Part shown: positions 48,017 through 58,258 of the stretch, piece after piece | Position numbering within the stretch: position 1 is the stretch's first letter | How the letters are laid out: the number at the start of each line of letters is the position of its first letter | DNA from: Cylindrodendrum hubeiense | Taxonomy: Eukaryota > Ascomycota > Sordariomycetes > Hypocreales > Nectriaceae | Assembly (NCBI GenBank): GCA_014621425.1 | Contig: JAANBB010000004.1 | Coordinates: 248,001-312,000, forward strand | Direction of reading: 5' to 3' | DNA: 64,000 nt | The notes under the pieces: model-generated | Database searches by the model: none | Told to the model about the DNA's origin: nothing | What the model saw: the letters and a program-made list of their open reading frames with translations, nothing else | Translations under genes and position numbers: made by a program

Positions 48017-49488
48017 ATAGTATATACTTATATAAGCTCTCTTATCTTAGAATTAATAATATTCTTATCTTTAAGTTAAATCTTCTTCTTAGATTAATAT
48101 TCTTTTAAGATATAGTCTTTTTTATTATAGTTATAATAAGGAATATATAATAGATCCTTTAATTACTATAATTATATTATTATTATTATATTAAATCTTC
48201 TATAATCACTATCTTAATTACTATTATAATTATTATTCTAAATAGTCTTGATTTTATATATATATCTCTTTATATAAGTATTAAGATTATCTTAAATCTC
48301 TATTAAGATCAGGTTATTAAGATAACTATCTCTTATCTTTATAAATATTTAATTAATCTAATCTTCTATTATAATACCTATATTAATTATAAAGATATTA
48401 AATTTAATCTTTATTATAATATTATTATATATATCTAATATAACTAGACTAATTTCCTAAACTTATTAATATAAGTTAATATATTCTTTAAGTCCTTAAA
48501 TCTTAGTATTATAAGCTTAATCTATAGGGTATTCTCTATAAAGTCTATTAAGACCTTATATTATTAGATTAGTATTATATAAGTTCTTATATCTTAAAAT
48601 AATCTAATAATAACTTTAAAAGTATCTTTAATAATATTAATAATAATCTCTATTAATAGCTTTCCCTTACCCTTTTCAGATAATTAGATCTAATTATATA
48701 TATTAATAATAACTAGAATATTATTAAGGACTTACTTCTAGTTTTATTATTATTCTAATCTCTTAAGCTTTATAGTCTTAGGTATTTATAACTTAAAGAA
48801 ATATAAATCCTGAGTTTCCTTGATCTCTATAGGAATTAGATCTATTAAGCCCTATTATAATAGGTTCTTAAAGATTAAGACTATTATTATATCTTATTAC
48901 TATAAGAAATATAGGATTTCCCTTATCTTAATTATTATAATTACAGATAATATTAATCTAGGGCTCGGGATCTCAAAAGGTCTTTATATATAATAATCAG
49001 ACTACCTTATAAGCAGGCTAGCTTAGATATATATTATATGCTCTGTAAGTAGCTTTATAGGGAGCCTAGCTAGGATATATAAGAATAACTACCTTAAAGA
49101 GACTAGAAACTAAACTATAGGTTTTTTCCTTTACTAGGCCTTCCACACCTTTATTATTACCCTTATAATCTATTAGATCAGGTCCTTAGATACCTTATTA
49201 TTATAATCCTCTAAGCTTAGCTTAGAGGGCTCGTTATCACTATAAGTAACTTTATCTTGGGGTAGGAGGCTTCTCTTAATAGGATCAAGGCCACCCTTAT
49301 CCACAGGGTCAGATATCGTGACTTGCAGGACCTAGCTATACCGAGCTTCATTATAATATATAAGATCTTTGAATATAGCCTCAATCATAATCAATGCATT
49401 ACTATAATAAGGGACCTAAGATCTTAGTGAGGCAGTTACTATATATTATAGCTACCTGCAATTACTTATAAAGTCCAGGCTTATAACC

Positions 49489-49678
49489 TATTACGGGGGT
49501 CATCATAATAGGTCTGGACTTAAAGAAATGCATCAGTGGTCAATTCAAGCTACTAGCAGTATCCGCACAGTTAAATACAGTGGTGGTATTCCCATTAGCC
49601 CTAACCAGCCCCATCTGATAGTCCGGCATCGGGCTTGATGCTTCGTGGGTCCCCCACGTGACCTTGTGGCCCGCAACA
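49489..49678 (-). repeat. Right LTR of the outer element (5' LTR)
   Basis: 190 bp, TATTACGGGGG at the left end (G-to-A in the terminal TG) and CCGCAACA at the right end. Directly to its left the minus strand reads GGTTATAAGCCTGG, the position expected for the primer-binding site. It is followed by the target duplication AGAGT at 49679-49683. Confidence 0.9.
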
Positions 49679-49687
49679 AGAGTAAAC

Positions 49688-49866
49688 AATCTTTTTGGGT
49701 GTGCCAATGCTTGTGGGGCTATCTGTGACAAATCGGATCTGAGCCGGAATACGGCCTAGTTAGCAGATATCTCATCTGGCGCTGAGCTCTCACAGAATTA
49801 TGGGTATCTGTCAAACTTGGGGAAGTCCCGAGTTGCCCCACAAGCATTTGGGCACTCAAAAAGATT
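49688..49866. mobile_element. Small terminal-inverted-repeat element (MITE-like)
   Basis: About 32 bp at 49688-49719 (AATCTTTTTG...GCTTGTGGGGC) is repeated in inverse orientation at 49835-49866 (GCCCCACAAG...CAAAAAGATT) with about five mismatches. The 179-bp unit has no coding capacity. No convincing target duplication is visible at these edges, so the exact ends are uncertain. It begins only 4 bp from the outer retrotransposon's target duplication. Confidence 0.55.
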
Positions 49867-50152
49867 CGCGTATCATTTCCGTGTCAATATGGTGACCTCA
49901 TAGGCAAGGGCACAGATCAAGTTACCGGCACTTCAGACGCGTCTTCGCGGCGATCTGACGGTCGACCAATAAAACCTCAGCCGGCGCTGTGAAGCCCTGC
50001 CTTTTCTAGGTTCCTGACATTGTAGACCACCTTCACATCAGTGTATGACGCGCCTCCCCGTAATTTCCAAAGCTCAGTACTCAAACGCGGCCTGAGAGAA
50101 CGCGCATGGCCGTACTCTGTCTACACCACAAACAACCCTCAACCACCCAATC

Positions 50153-51025
50153 ATGTCAGGCGTTCCGTCCAAAGCAGAGCCCTTGGATGGGAACGACGGG
50201 AGCTCGGTCTCACGAGTTGGAGCAACCAAATTGACTGCCACTGCGTCCCGAGGTCGCAAGAGACGGTCACTCGATACTGAGCCGCCGACAACTTACAAGC
50301 GCGGAAAGAAAGCCAAGACGGCTTCAGACGAGGCACAGGCAGAGGCACAGGCAGAGTCGAGGCCGCGATTGACAACGCCAGACTTGGAATTTGACTACGA
50401 TCGCGCCAAGCTTCGGGACCAGCGACCGACACCAGGACGTGTCAATCGACCCCGATTACGCGATGGCGCAGTCGACGATGAGTTTAAGCAGCGGTTTTAC
50501 ATACCCGAAATAACGAGACCCAAGGGTATGTCGAAGAACGATGACCGTTTTTTTGCCATGCAGGCTTTGGCAGATTCATCCTACACATTCCACGACTTGC
50601 ATGTCTGTCACAAGAAAGGACCTAATGGAACACCTACCTACGACGCTGGGGGTTTCCAGCTTGACTGGGCCAAGGTCGACAATTGGATGAAACCTCGTGC
50701 ATGTAGCAAGAGAGGAGCAGTGAACGGTATGACTAGACGGCTTGAGAAAGCCGCGAAGGAGCAGGCGACCATGCGCCGGGTTTTCTTCACTGATGGCAAG
50801 GGCCCAGACAGTGGTGCGCGTCCTATGGTTGAAAACTACCTCAAAGATCACATTTCCAAGGATCTAGGTGTGCCGTGGCACCAAATTGATGAGAAGCAAG
50901 TCTTGAAATGGGAACAAAAGGGTTTCCCTAAGATGAATGCTGATTGGTGGCATCAGCCGAACGAGGAGGAGGAAAAGAGGATGTCCAACATGATAGAGGG
51001 TGCCAGTCTGAGAAAGGATATGTAG
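50153..51025 (+). CDS. Unrecognised basic protein, probably nuclear
   Basis: This is a single-exon 290-aa protein that I do not recognise. The N-terminal ~80 residues are disordered and carry basic clusters (RGRKRR, YKRGKKAK) that look like nuclear localisation signals, plus a short Gln-Ala-Glu repeat (AQAEAQAES). The rest (about 85-285) looks folded, with many aromatic and charged residues (FYIPEITRPKGMSKNDDRFF, FQLDWAKVDNWMKP, VPWHQIDEKQVLKWEQKGFP, WWHQPNEEEEKRM). No catalytic motif or membrane segment is seen. Good codon structure and a clean open frame support a real gene. It begins about 470 bp from the retrotransposon. Confidence 0.75.
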   Translation: MSGVPSKAEPLDGNDGSSVSRVGATKLTATASRGRKRRSLDTEPPTTYKRGKKAKTASDEAQAEAQAESRPRLTTPDLEFDYDRAKLRDQRPTPGRVNRPRLRDGAVDDEFKQRFYIPEITRPKGMSKNDDRFFAMQALADSSYTFHDLHVCHKKGPNGTPTYDAGGFQLDWAKVDNWMKPRACSKRGAVNGMTRRLEKAAKEQATMRRVFFTDGKGPDSGARPMVENYLKDHISKDLGVPWHQIDEKQVLKWEQKGFPKMNADWWHQPNEEEEKRMSNMIEGASLRKDM

Positions 51026-51974
51026 AGTCTGGCATTAATGAACGGGTGATAGCTATTCTATCTACCTCACCCAGACTGCATGGTTCAAGGCTGAGAAACC
51101 ATGATCCCATGCCGCTCGAGGAGTAGAAGGAAATCGAAATGTAATTTTAGCAGTGGTATAGCACATTAAGAACGATGTATGGGGAAGAAACAAGCTCCGT
51201 ATAGATCTAAACCCTAATTACACATTGATATTGAAACACCAACGATGCGGAGCGGTGGGTATTGAGGATATTAGGGCTTTTCAAGGTATGAAACCCGCAT
51301 TGTGGGGGATTCTTGTCTCTGCCGGAACCTTTGTGATTCTCTCATCCAGGTGACGATGTGGTCAACATGTCTTACTATCAGCGCCAGGGCTGAGATCGTT
51401 CTTAGTTGGCTGGGGCAAGATGCTAAAATCTTGTAGCACATAGATAGATGTATACCTCGAGTCCAAAATGGGCAGATAAAAACAACGTCGTTTCGTCGAA
51501 ACGATCCACATTCCCACATGAACAACTCGCTTCCTCGCACCTGAATCAATCAACACCACAGACCCTGAAATAACTCCAAGGTTACTCTGTTATATGCGTT
51601 CAGTCCCTCTACCACCTGAACTCGCGTCTGGGGTTGTAGGGTTGTCACTGGTGATAACATGGGGTCCCCTCCTTGTGGTCCCACTCCTCAGGCGTCACCA
51701 CCGATCCCAATGCAGAAACTCTCCACAAATGGCTTCATCCACCGCCAGTGGTTACGCAGACCCTGGATACAAGTCCGCGTATGCTTAATTGTCGTATCTT
51801 TAAAATACGAACACCCGACTGCCAGGTGGTCTTCCGATGGGCATTGCAATCTTTTCTCTATTACAGTCCGTTCCCTCAGTCTTGTTTCACATCATTCACT
51901 TCTCTGGAGATTTTCTATTCTACTTTTTTATTGTTTAAATGGTTACATTCGCTTGGTTAACAACTTAATCGACA
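51026..51974. other. Intergenic, no gene recognised
   Basis: This spacer of about 0.95 kb lies between the basic protein and the GH16 gene. Small open frames on both strands overlap in different frames and have no motif. The 150 bp before 51975 are T-rich, as in many fungal promoters. Confidence 0.5.
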
Positions 51975-53303
51975 ATGTTTACACACTATACGCTCGCTCT
52001 GGCAGCTGGAGCCTCATTGTTGGCCAAAGTCATCGCCACCGATTGCAACCCAATCGAGGAGAGTAAGTAGCGCACCCCACCTTCGTGTGGCTCCATACTA
52101 TGCAACTAACTGAACGACCGTAGCTGATTGCGATTCTGACGCCGGACTCACATCGTCCACTTACTCGGTGGACTTCACTTCTGGGGCTGATGACGACAAC
52201 TGGGAGTCTGTCGGCTGTGGCGACGTCAATTACACAGCCTCTGGTGCTGAATTTACCATCAATGAGCAGGGAGATTCGCCTACTCTCCAAACTTCGTGGT
52301 ACATCTTCTTCGGCCGTGTCGAGGTTCACATGAAGCTGCATCCGGTACTGGCATCGTCTCCTGTGTTGTTCTTCTCTCCGATGATTACGATGAAGTGTAG
52401 GTATATAATCTTTCATCGATTTCAAATTGATATCTCTGACAATTATCCAGTGATTGGGAGTGGCTCGGCGGGTACCCCGATGAAGTTCAAACCAACTACT
52501 TTGGCAAGGGTATATCTACCTCCTCGGGCCGCGACACAATTGAGGCGGTAGATGACGCCCAAGACACCAGTCACAACTACACTCTCTACTGGACGCAGGA
52601 ATCATTGAGCTGGTATCTTGATGGTAACCTCCTCCGAACTGTCACTTACTCCGATGCTAGTAGTGGTGATGAGTACCCTCAGACCCCTTCGCGCGTCAAG
52701 CTGGGCATTTGGGCTGGAGGTGATGGTGAAAATGCTGCAGGAACTATCTCATGGGCGGGAGGCAAGACGGATTACGACGAAGGGCCATTCACCATGATTG
52801 TCGAGAGCGTTGACATTACCAACTTCAACCCAGCCGAGAATTACACCTACAGTGACCAGACTGGCGATTACACCAGCATTGAGTTTGACGCAGCCTCTGA
52901 CTCAGAAGACGACTCTGATACTACTGTCAGCACAAGCTCTGCGAAATCTTCCGCTACGACTCTCACAACCTCCATTTCCCCAGTCACTGTCTCCACAGAT
53001 CTTGGTACCACGGAGACCCCTGCCGCCACGGGGTCTGCCAACCAGGACTCTGGTAACACTAATTCCGATACGAGCAACTCTGATAACAGTGGCTCTGGTG
53101 GTGGCGCGGGAAGCAACGACTCTAGCGATAAGTCTAGTGGTAGCAACTCTGGAAACCAGAACTCTGATCAAAATTCCGGCAATAGCCATGGAAAGAGCTT
53201 TGGGCATAACATGGGAACGAAGTCGGGTAACAGCTCTACTGATGGTGGGGGTTCCTTTACCAATTCTTTTGCCAAAGATGCCGGGGGAAAAGGATTCATC
53301 TAA
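51975..53303 (+). pseudogene. Crh-like GH16 cell-wall glycosidase with a frameshift
   Basis: The gene codes for a secreted Crh/Utr2-type GH16 protein, a family that cross-links chitin to glucan. Exons are 51975-52062, 52124-52396 and 52451-53303 (introns 61 and 54 bp). A signal peptide (MFTHYTLALAAGASLLAKVIA) is followed by the Cys-rich start ATDCNPIEETDCD. The GH16 catalytic motif E-V-D-W-E-W-L-G-G spans intron 2, then QTNYFGKG and WYLDGN. A Ser/Thr/Asn/Gly-rich tail ends GGKGFI without a hydrophobic GPI signal. Exon 2 is one base short: at 52333-52338 the frame leaves the conserved M-K-A-A-S-G-T-G-I-V run and the catalytic part lies in another frame. No splice choice repairs it. It is either a true null allele or a sequence error. 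Confidence 0.8.
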
Positions 53304-53836
53304 ATTCTTGATATTCCTTCAGCGACGAAGTCAACTCTCCTTTGCATCAGCTATGAACGGTCTGCGGGTGTGCTTAATATCTGATTAATAATATTTATAA
53401 CCATAGTTCCCTTTGTCGACACGCATAATATTAATGAGACGAAGACGAAGTGATAGTGGTGTCAGGTAATTGGATCAGGATATTGTAATGTCAATAATTG
53501 AGGTAATTTTCTTAATTAGGAAATGGCAGCATGTGATTTCTCAATATAGATCTTTGTTTCAGGTTCCGTTTGTGGATCCCTAGGAGTGACCAGGGAGTGG
53601 CGTTCATGCGCCAAACGCATCCCAAATGAGTTGCTCTACTGTTGCGTGTCTCCCTTCGCGGGATATGCTCAATTTGGTGGCCAGCCGACAGTCAAACGGG
53701 ATATTAGTTGATCAGTAGGAACATTCATAACTTAGTGAAATATATACAGAGTACATTCACCGGTTTTACGACAGAAAAAGCATTGTGGAGCTCATGAGGG
53801 CATTGTCTAGGGTAAGAACTATTTATACGCAATCCT
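53304..53836. other. Intergenic between convergent genes
   Basis: This 0.53 kb AT-rich spacer lies between the 3' ends of the GH16 gene (+) and rhodopsin-domain gene 3 (-). No gene or clear repeat was seen. Confidence 0.5.
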
Positions 53837-55278
53837 TCAAGATTGGTGACTGATGGTCCATCCAGTCTCGACTCTGATCTCGTTGTCACGCCCACTAGTG
53901 GTTAAATTCTTTTCTGAACCTGATTCATCACCCAACCCAGTTATCGTTGCGTCCTGCGCACCTTTTCCAGGTGGGTAGTAGTTGTCCATCTCCCACGTGG
54001 CGCTGTCGGGGTTTGATCCCGACCGAGGTTTGCTCCTCGGAGCCGAAAGCTGGCTGCGGTCCTTGAATCCAGTGCTTCGTTCGTCGGAATATTCGTCCAG
54101 TCTGGATCCTCCCATTCGCCTTTTGTATTTGGCGTAAAACGGTCGAAGCATCGGAATACTGACACACAGGATGGCGAGGTTCGGCTCGAGAGCGAAAAGG
54201 AAGACCGTGGTGGGCATGGTGCCGGTGACGTTGGTGGTAAGATCGACGGTGGAGATGTAAATCAGTCGGAAGACGGCGCAGACAACACAACTTTGCAAAA
54301 CAATTAGCGGAGATCTTTGTGCCGAGGGGAACGGATGGCCATACGCGAGACCTAAGAGGAAGCAGGAGGTGATGCCGACTTTTTCGGACTTGCGGGTTTG
54401 CAACGTCCAAATGCTGTGCATCGGCAACGCCATGATGATGACGTCGCCCAAGGCGTTTGTCGCGATCAAGGACTGGATCATATTAATGTAACGGCCACAG
54501 ACCCCCAATCCTGTCCATTGCGCCTCGACGGGGTTGCAGATAAAGATGCAGGCGCAGAGGTAGGAAATGGTCCAGGCTGCGACGAATGCCAGGGAAATCT
54601 TGGATGAGAGCTGCATGAATTGAGTGGGGAAGATGCGAATGTAGAAGCACAGCATGCTTCCCTTGACACATGCAAGCAAGTTGACGTATACGAGTTGCAT
54701 TCCGAAGGTCAACTGGTGGAGTGTGAGTAGGCTGGTTTGGGATATCAGTATGGTGAATTTCGTACCTGGAGGATGAAAGGGACATTAACGGCAACTAGAA
54801 ACGCCATGCGAAAATTAGCAAAGTCCCAAATGCTGTATTCCGAGCAAGATGGCATTGGGCCGTTGAGAAGTCATGGCGAACGATCATTGGCGTCGTCAGG
54901 TAGAATTCGGGATGAACTTACGTTCTGGGTACTCGATCAAGCTAAATCCGTTGCCAATTCGAGCGTCTGGAAAATGTTAGCCGACTTCCTTTGCCTCGTG
55001 TTGGGCGGATGGCTACTTACAGAAGCCTTGACAAACCACCATGGCTACGGCCAAAGGCTGCGAATGCGTCAGTGAGGGGATCAGACTGGGTAAATTGGCA
55101 GTGGACAAACCGTTGCCGCTATAACAAATCCATCGTCCCAGCCCAGGCCCGGACCCCTGATGCGTCCCAGGACTCTCAGGGAGACGACGGCCAGGACGAG
55201 CAAGACGACAACGCAGTTGATGATAAGCTCAGCCTTCACGTAGCCCTTTACGGGGAAGTAGATGCCGGGGGCCGTCAT
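53837..55278 (-). CDS. Rhodopsin-domain (Pth11-like) seven-helix membrane protein 3
   Basis: The modelled exons are 55278-55111, 55057-55021, 54966-54918, 54832-54766, 54712-54345 and 54290-53837, giving 380 aa. Family features: TM1 ELIINCVVVLLVLAVVSLRV then GLGWDDGFVIAA; IGNGFSLIEYPE; FGMQLVYVNLLACVKGSML; the CNPVEAQWTG end of TM4; NALGDVIIMALPMHSIW in TM5; and PMLRPFYAKYKRR after TM7. One junction is uncertain. After YPE the strong donor GTAAGT at 54921 would break the frame, whereas a weaker GTTCAT at 54917 keeps it (IWDFANFRMAF follows). Intron 54344-54291 is a multiple of three and could be retained. If the weak donor is not used, the gene is damaged. Confidence 0.75.
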
Positions 55279-56878
55279 GGTGTGCAGCCAAACTTGGTTG
55301 TCAGTTTGTGAGTGGCATGCAGTCTCCCGCCGTCGACAGGTAATTGTTTTTCTTTTAATTCGGTCGGTGGGCGGCAGATATAGCTGCGCGTCTCTGCGCG
55401 AGTGCTAATGCGCCCCAGTGGGCACTACGACGAAAACCACCATGAAACCGAAGATCTCTCTGCGGTACCGGGCAAATCCATTACGCAGCCTTGGGATTTC
55501 GTTCCCCAATTTTGGTTGAGTAGGGGTTCCTAGTATTCCCAGGTAATGGCCGCTGTCACGTTGCGAAACAACCATGCTACAGCCATCCCCACATCGGGGA
55601 CGACGACTCATAGCCGTCGGCGATAGTGCTGGGCAGATTCGGCCCGCTGGTTAGCAGACCGTTGGAGGGAGCTAATCATGGTCGTCTAATGCTAGGCGTT
55701 GCTAAAATTATGCCAAGGTGTCACAGTGCTTAACAAGAGGAACCCGCTTCTTCAACGGTCAGTCCATTATTCCAAATGGCGGCCAAGTGGCGGCGGCGAC
55801 TCCACAAGCAAGCTTTGACGAAGATTCACGACTCATGTTCGAGCGGCCACAGCAAACACATGACAAAGAGCCGTAAGGCTGATTCTGCAGCTTCGAACCT
55901 AATCGTTCTTGATTCTGTCTTCATCGGCGCCAATTGTTGCTGTGCCCCTTACCCAGAAAAGCAACGGTGAGTCTTCTTACTTGCTTATTGCGATCTGCGA
56001 ACGCATACCTATGTTGGGTTGTTGCAGAGTCTCCGCCTTTTTGCGGAGCGTCTACTCCGTTGAGGAGGCGACAGGCCGGGCCTCGGCATAAGAAAATTGG
56101 CGATTGCCCCCGTCGTAATGCAGATTTCTACGGGAGGGTTCCCCGTACGCTAACACGGCTCTCTTGGGAGCGCTGTTCGCCAATCTCTCCGCATTCGTCG
56201 ACGGTCCTTTATCCCAACTTGGCCGCCCCGTTTTGGAGACCCATTAAAAAAGTACGCATATGTGTCGGAGATGACTGGGTCAATCATCAGGTTCGCACCA
56301 GCAGTGTTGGGCTCGGAATTGACAGCAGCCGACAATTCAATAAATCCCCGACTACATAAAAGTCAATCGGGTTGTGGCAAGATGCAAGACCAACGTTAGG
56401 CTCGGCCTTCGCTGATTTTCCACGATCCCATCTCCTTAGCTCGCTTCTTCATTAAATCCCCGAATAAATTCCCCTTTCGCATTACATCATTTTTACCGTG
56501 GCGAACCCGGTCCAATCTCGGGGGTGCATGAAACGGCCTCCCGGGTATCCCTTGCTAGGAGGCCAGCCAAGTCGCCGCTAGTTTGGCGCGCTGGAAACCG
56601 GAATCGAGGTGGCTACGGCGGAAAATGAAACGCTGTAATGTAATACGGCAGGGCCTGCACGGGCTGTTGGTGAGCTAGAGCCCAGGCTAGTGTCACGACA
56701 CAGCTGTCAATGCTACGCCGCACTTCCCATCATACCTACAAATGGAATAATCTATAAATGTACGTGGAAACGAAACTACGAGAGACACATAACCCCTACG
56801 CCATCCCCTTGTACTTGAAAGAAAAAAACAAAAGCAAAGACTCGAACCGGCACAAAGATCCCGAAAACACAAGTGAAA
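55279..56878. other. Intergenic between divergent genes, no gene recognised
   Basis: This 1.6 kb stretch separates rhodopsin-domain gene 3 (-) and the medium-chain reductase (+). Open frames of 60-141 codons occur but have no motif and overlap in conflicting frames. A TATA-like CTATAAAT lies around 56752, about 125 bp before the reductase ATG. Confidence 0.45.
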
Positions 56879-57946
56879 ATGGCATCTTCCACTCCCACCA
56901 CCACCAAGCAATGGATCCTCGTCAACAAGCCTACTGGGGCCCCCGTCCTTGAGGGGCCCGAAGCGACCTTCAAGCTGCAGACCGTGGACCTGCCTCAGCT
57001 GAAGGATGGCCAGATTCTCTGCAAGGTGCAATACTTTTCCAATGACACCGGTCTTCGCAACTTCATTCAGAGCACAGTGGCGCCCGAGCGCTTCTATGTC
57101 CCCACCGTTCCCCTGGGCTCACCCATGCGCTCGGGTATCATCGCTGAGGTCATCGAGTCTGCTTCACCAACCTTCAAGGCCGGAGACCTGGTCATGGACT
57201 TCCACCTGGGCACATGGAGCGAGTACGTGATCCTCGAGGCAGCCAACAGCCAGGCTTTGTCCCCCTTGCCCGGAGGCCTTGCCCTCACTCACTACCTCGG
57301 CGCCTTTGGAGCGTCTGGAATTGCTGCGTACACTGGACTGTACGAGGCAGGAAAGGCCAAGCCTGAGCACACCATTGTCATCTCTGCTGCCGCTGGTGCC
57401 ACCGGGTCCATGGCCATCCAAATCGCCGTCAAGCTTCTTGGCGCTAAGCACGTCGTGGGAATTGCTGGTTCCGACGAGAAGTGCGCCTGGGTGCGAGAAC
57501 AGCTCGGAGCTCATGCTTGCATCAACTACAAGAGCCCGACCTTCCTTGAGGAGTTGAAGGCTGCCACGCCTGATGAGGTCGATGTTTACTTCGACAACGT
57601 CGGCGGAGACATCTTGGACGCCATGCTGACCCGCATGAAGAAGTTCGGCACTATTGCCGTCTGCGGTGCTGTCAGTGGATATAACTCTGATGAGCCCATG
57701 GCGCTGAAGAACTGGTTTGAGTTGATCTCCATGAGAATTAACATCACCGGATTTATCATGCTGGATTATATGGAGAAGATCCCTGCCATCCTCGGGGAGC
57801 TGATTGGGGCTGCTGCTGATGGCAGAATCAAGCTGCAAAACTCTGAGACCGTGGTGGAGGCACCTATTGAGGAGCAGCCTGAGGTCTGGATGCGGCTGTT
57901 CAGCGGAGGCAACCAGGGCAAGCTTCTTACTAAGTTGATTGTATAA
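56879..57946 (+). CDS. Zinc-independent medium-chain dehydrogenase/reductase
   Basis: This NADPH-dependent double-bond reductase of the leukotriene B4 12-hydroxydehydrogenase / prostaglandin reductase / alkenal reductase group is an intronless 355-aa protein. The ATG at 56879 is chosen because the frame upstream has no other ATG. A GroES-like N-terminal fold (about 1-130; RSGIIAEVIES, KAGDLVMDF) lacks the catalytic zinc Cys/His pair, as in this group. A Rossmann domain follows with the nucleotide motif SAAAGATGSMAIQIA near residue 170 and GIAGSDEKC. The FDNVGGDILDAML and FGTIAVCGAVSGYN motifs are diagnostic of the family. It would reduce alpha,beta-unsaturated aldehydes or ketones in the cytosol. 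It converges with the cupin gene. Confidence 0.92.
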   Translation: MASSTPTTTKQWILVNKPTGAPVLEGPEATFKLQTVDLPQLKDGQILCKVQYFSNDTGLRNFIQSTVAPERFYVPTVPLGSPMRSGIIAEVIESASPTFKAGDLVMDFHLGTWSEYVILEAANSQALSPLPGGLALTHYLGAFGASGIAAYTGLYEAGKAKPEHTIVISAAAGATGSMAIQIAVKLLGAKHVVGIAGSDEKCAWVREQLGAHACINYKSPTFLEELKAATPDEVDVYFDNVGGDILDAMLTRMKKFGTIAVCGAVSGYNSDEPMALKNWFELISMRINITGFIMLDYMEKIPAILGELIGAAADGRIKLQNSETVVEAPIEEQPEVWMRLFSGGNQGKLLTKLIV

Positions 57947-58258
57947 AGTAAAAGACTGTCGGCCACTGCTTGGGCAGAACTTTTGATCCTTGGCCTCATT
58001 TAGGGTCAATAATATGTAGAATAAATAGCGGAACACCAAACTGAACATTCTCATACTCATTGACTTGCACCTGAAAGACAGAAATAGAACAAGGCTCGTC
58101 CACTAGGGATCTGCTAGTACGAAGCACAGGGTTGCACGCGTAGCGAAAACTGTAAACAATGGACCTAGATCTAGATGTGCGAGGGGCCACACCGGACATT
58201 TAATTTATGAATGGCAGCACACATGATGACATAATGACACTCCCAGATTCAAGACTTT
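57947..58258. other. Short spacer between convergent genes
   Basis: About 310 bp lies between the reductase stop and the cupin stop. AT-rich patches fit overlapping 3' untranslated regions. A 298-codon open frame crossing this spacer on the minus strand is the antisense shadow of the reductase. Confidence 0.6.

Larger units (their letters stand above)
31130..49678 (-). mobile_element. Outer LTR retrotransposon (probably Ty1/copia), mutated, with nested insertions
   Basis: Two 190-bp LTRs (31130-31319, 49489-49678) and a perfect AGAGT duplication define an 18,549-bp insertion. Orientation is minus: a run read as GGGGGGGAA on the minus strand abuts the left LTR, making it the polypurine tract of the 3' LTR. 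After removal of the inner gypsy element and the solo LTR, about 5.3 kb remain, a normal size for copia. On the minus strand at 31490-31411 a degraded frame reads like the copia RNase H end (LIKLLAKKKYKEF, compare D-G-L-T-K-x-L-P-R-K-K-Y-E-E-F). No intact open frame survives. The LTR copies differ at about two dozen positions by eye, all transitions, as RIP produces. Confidence 0.85.

Noticed and set aside
31130..49678. Centromere-like or structural AT-rich isochore
   Set aside because: LTR pairs, polypurine tracts and an exact target duplication explain the whole block as nested retrotransposons.
55934..56359. Open frame of 141 codons in the spacer between rhodopsin gene 3 and the reductase
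   Set aside because: No motif, and several other frames of similar length overlap it.
57164..58060. Open frame of 298 codons on the minus strand
   Set aside because: It lies antisense to the medium-chain reductase, whose frame has clear family motifs. The minus frame has no recognisable domain.
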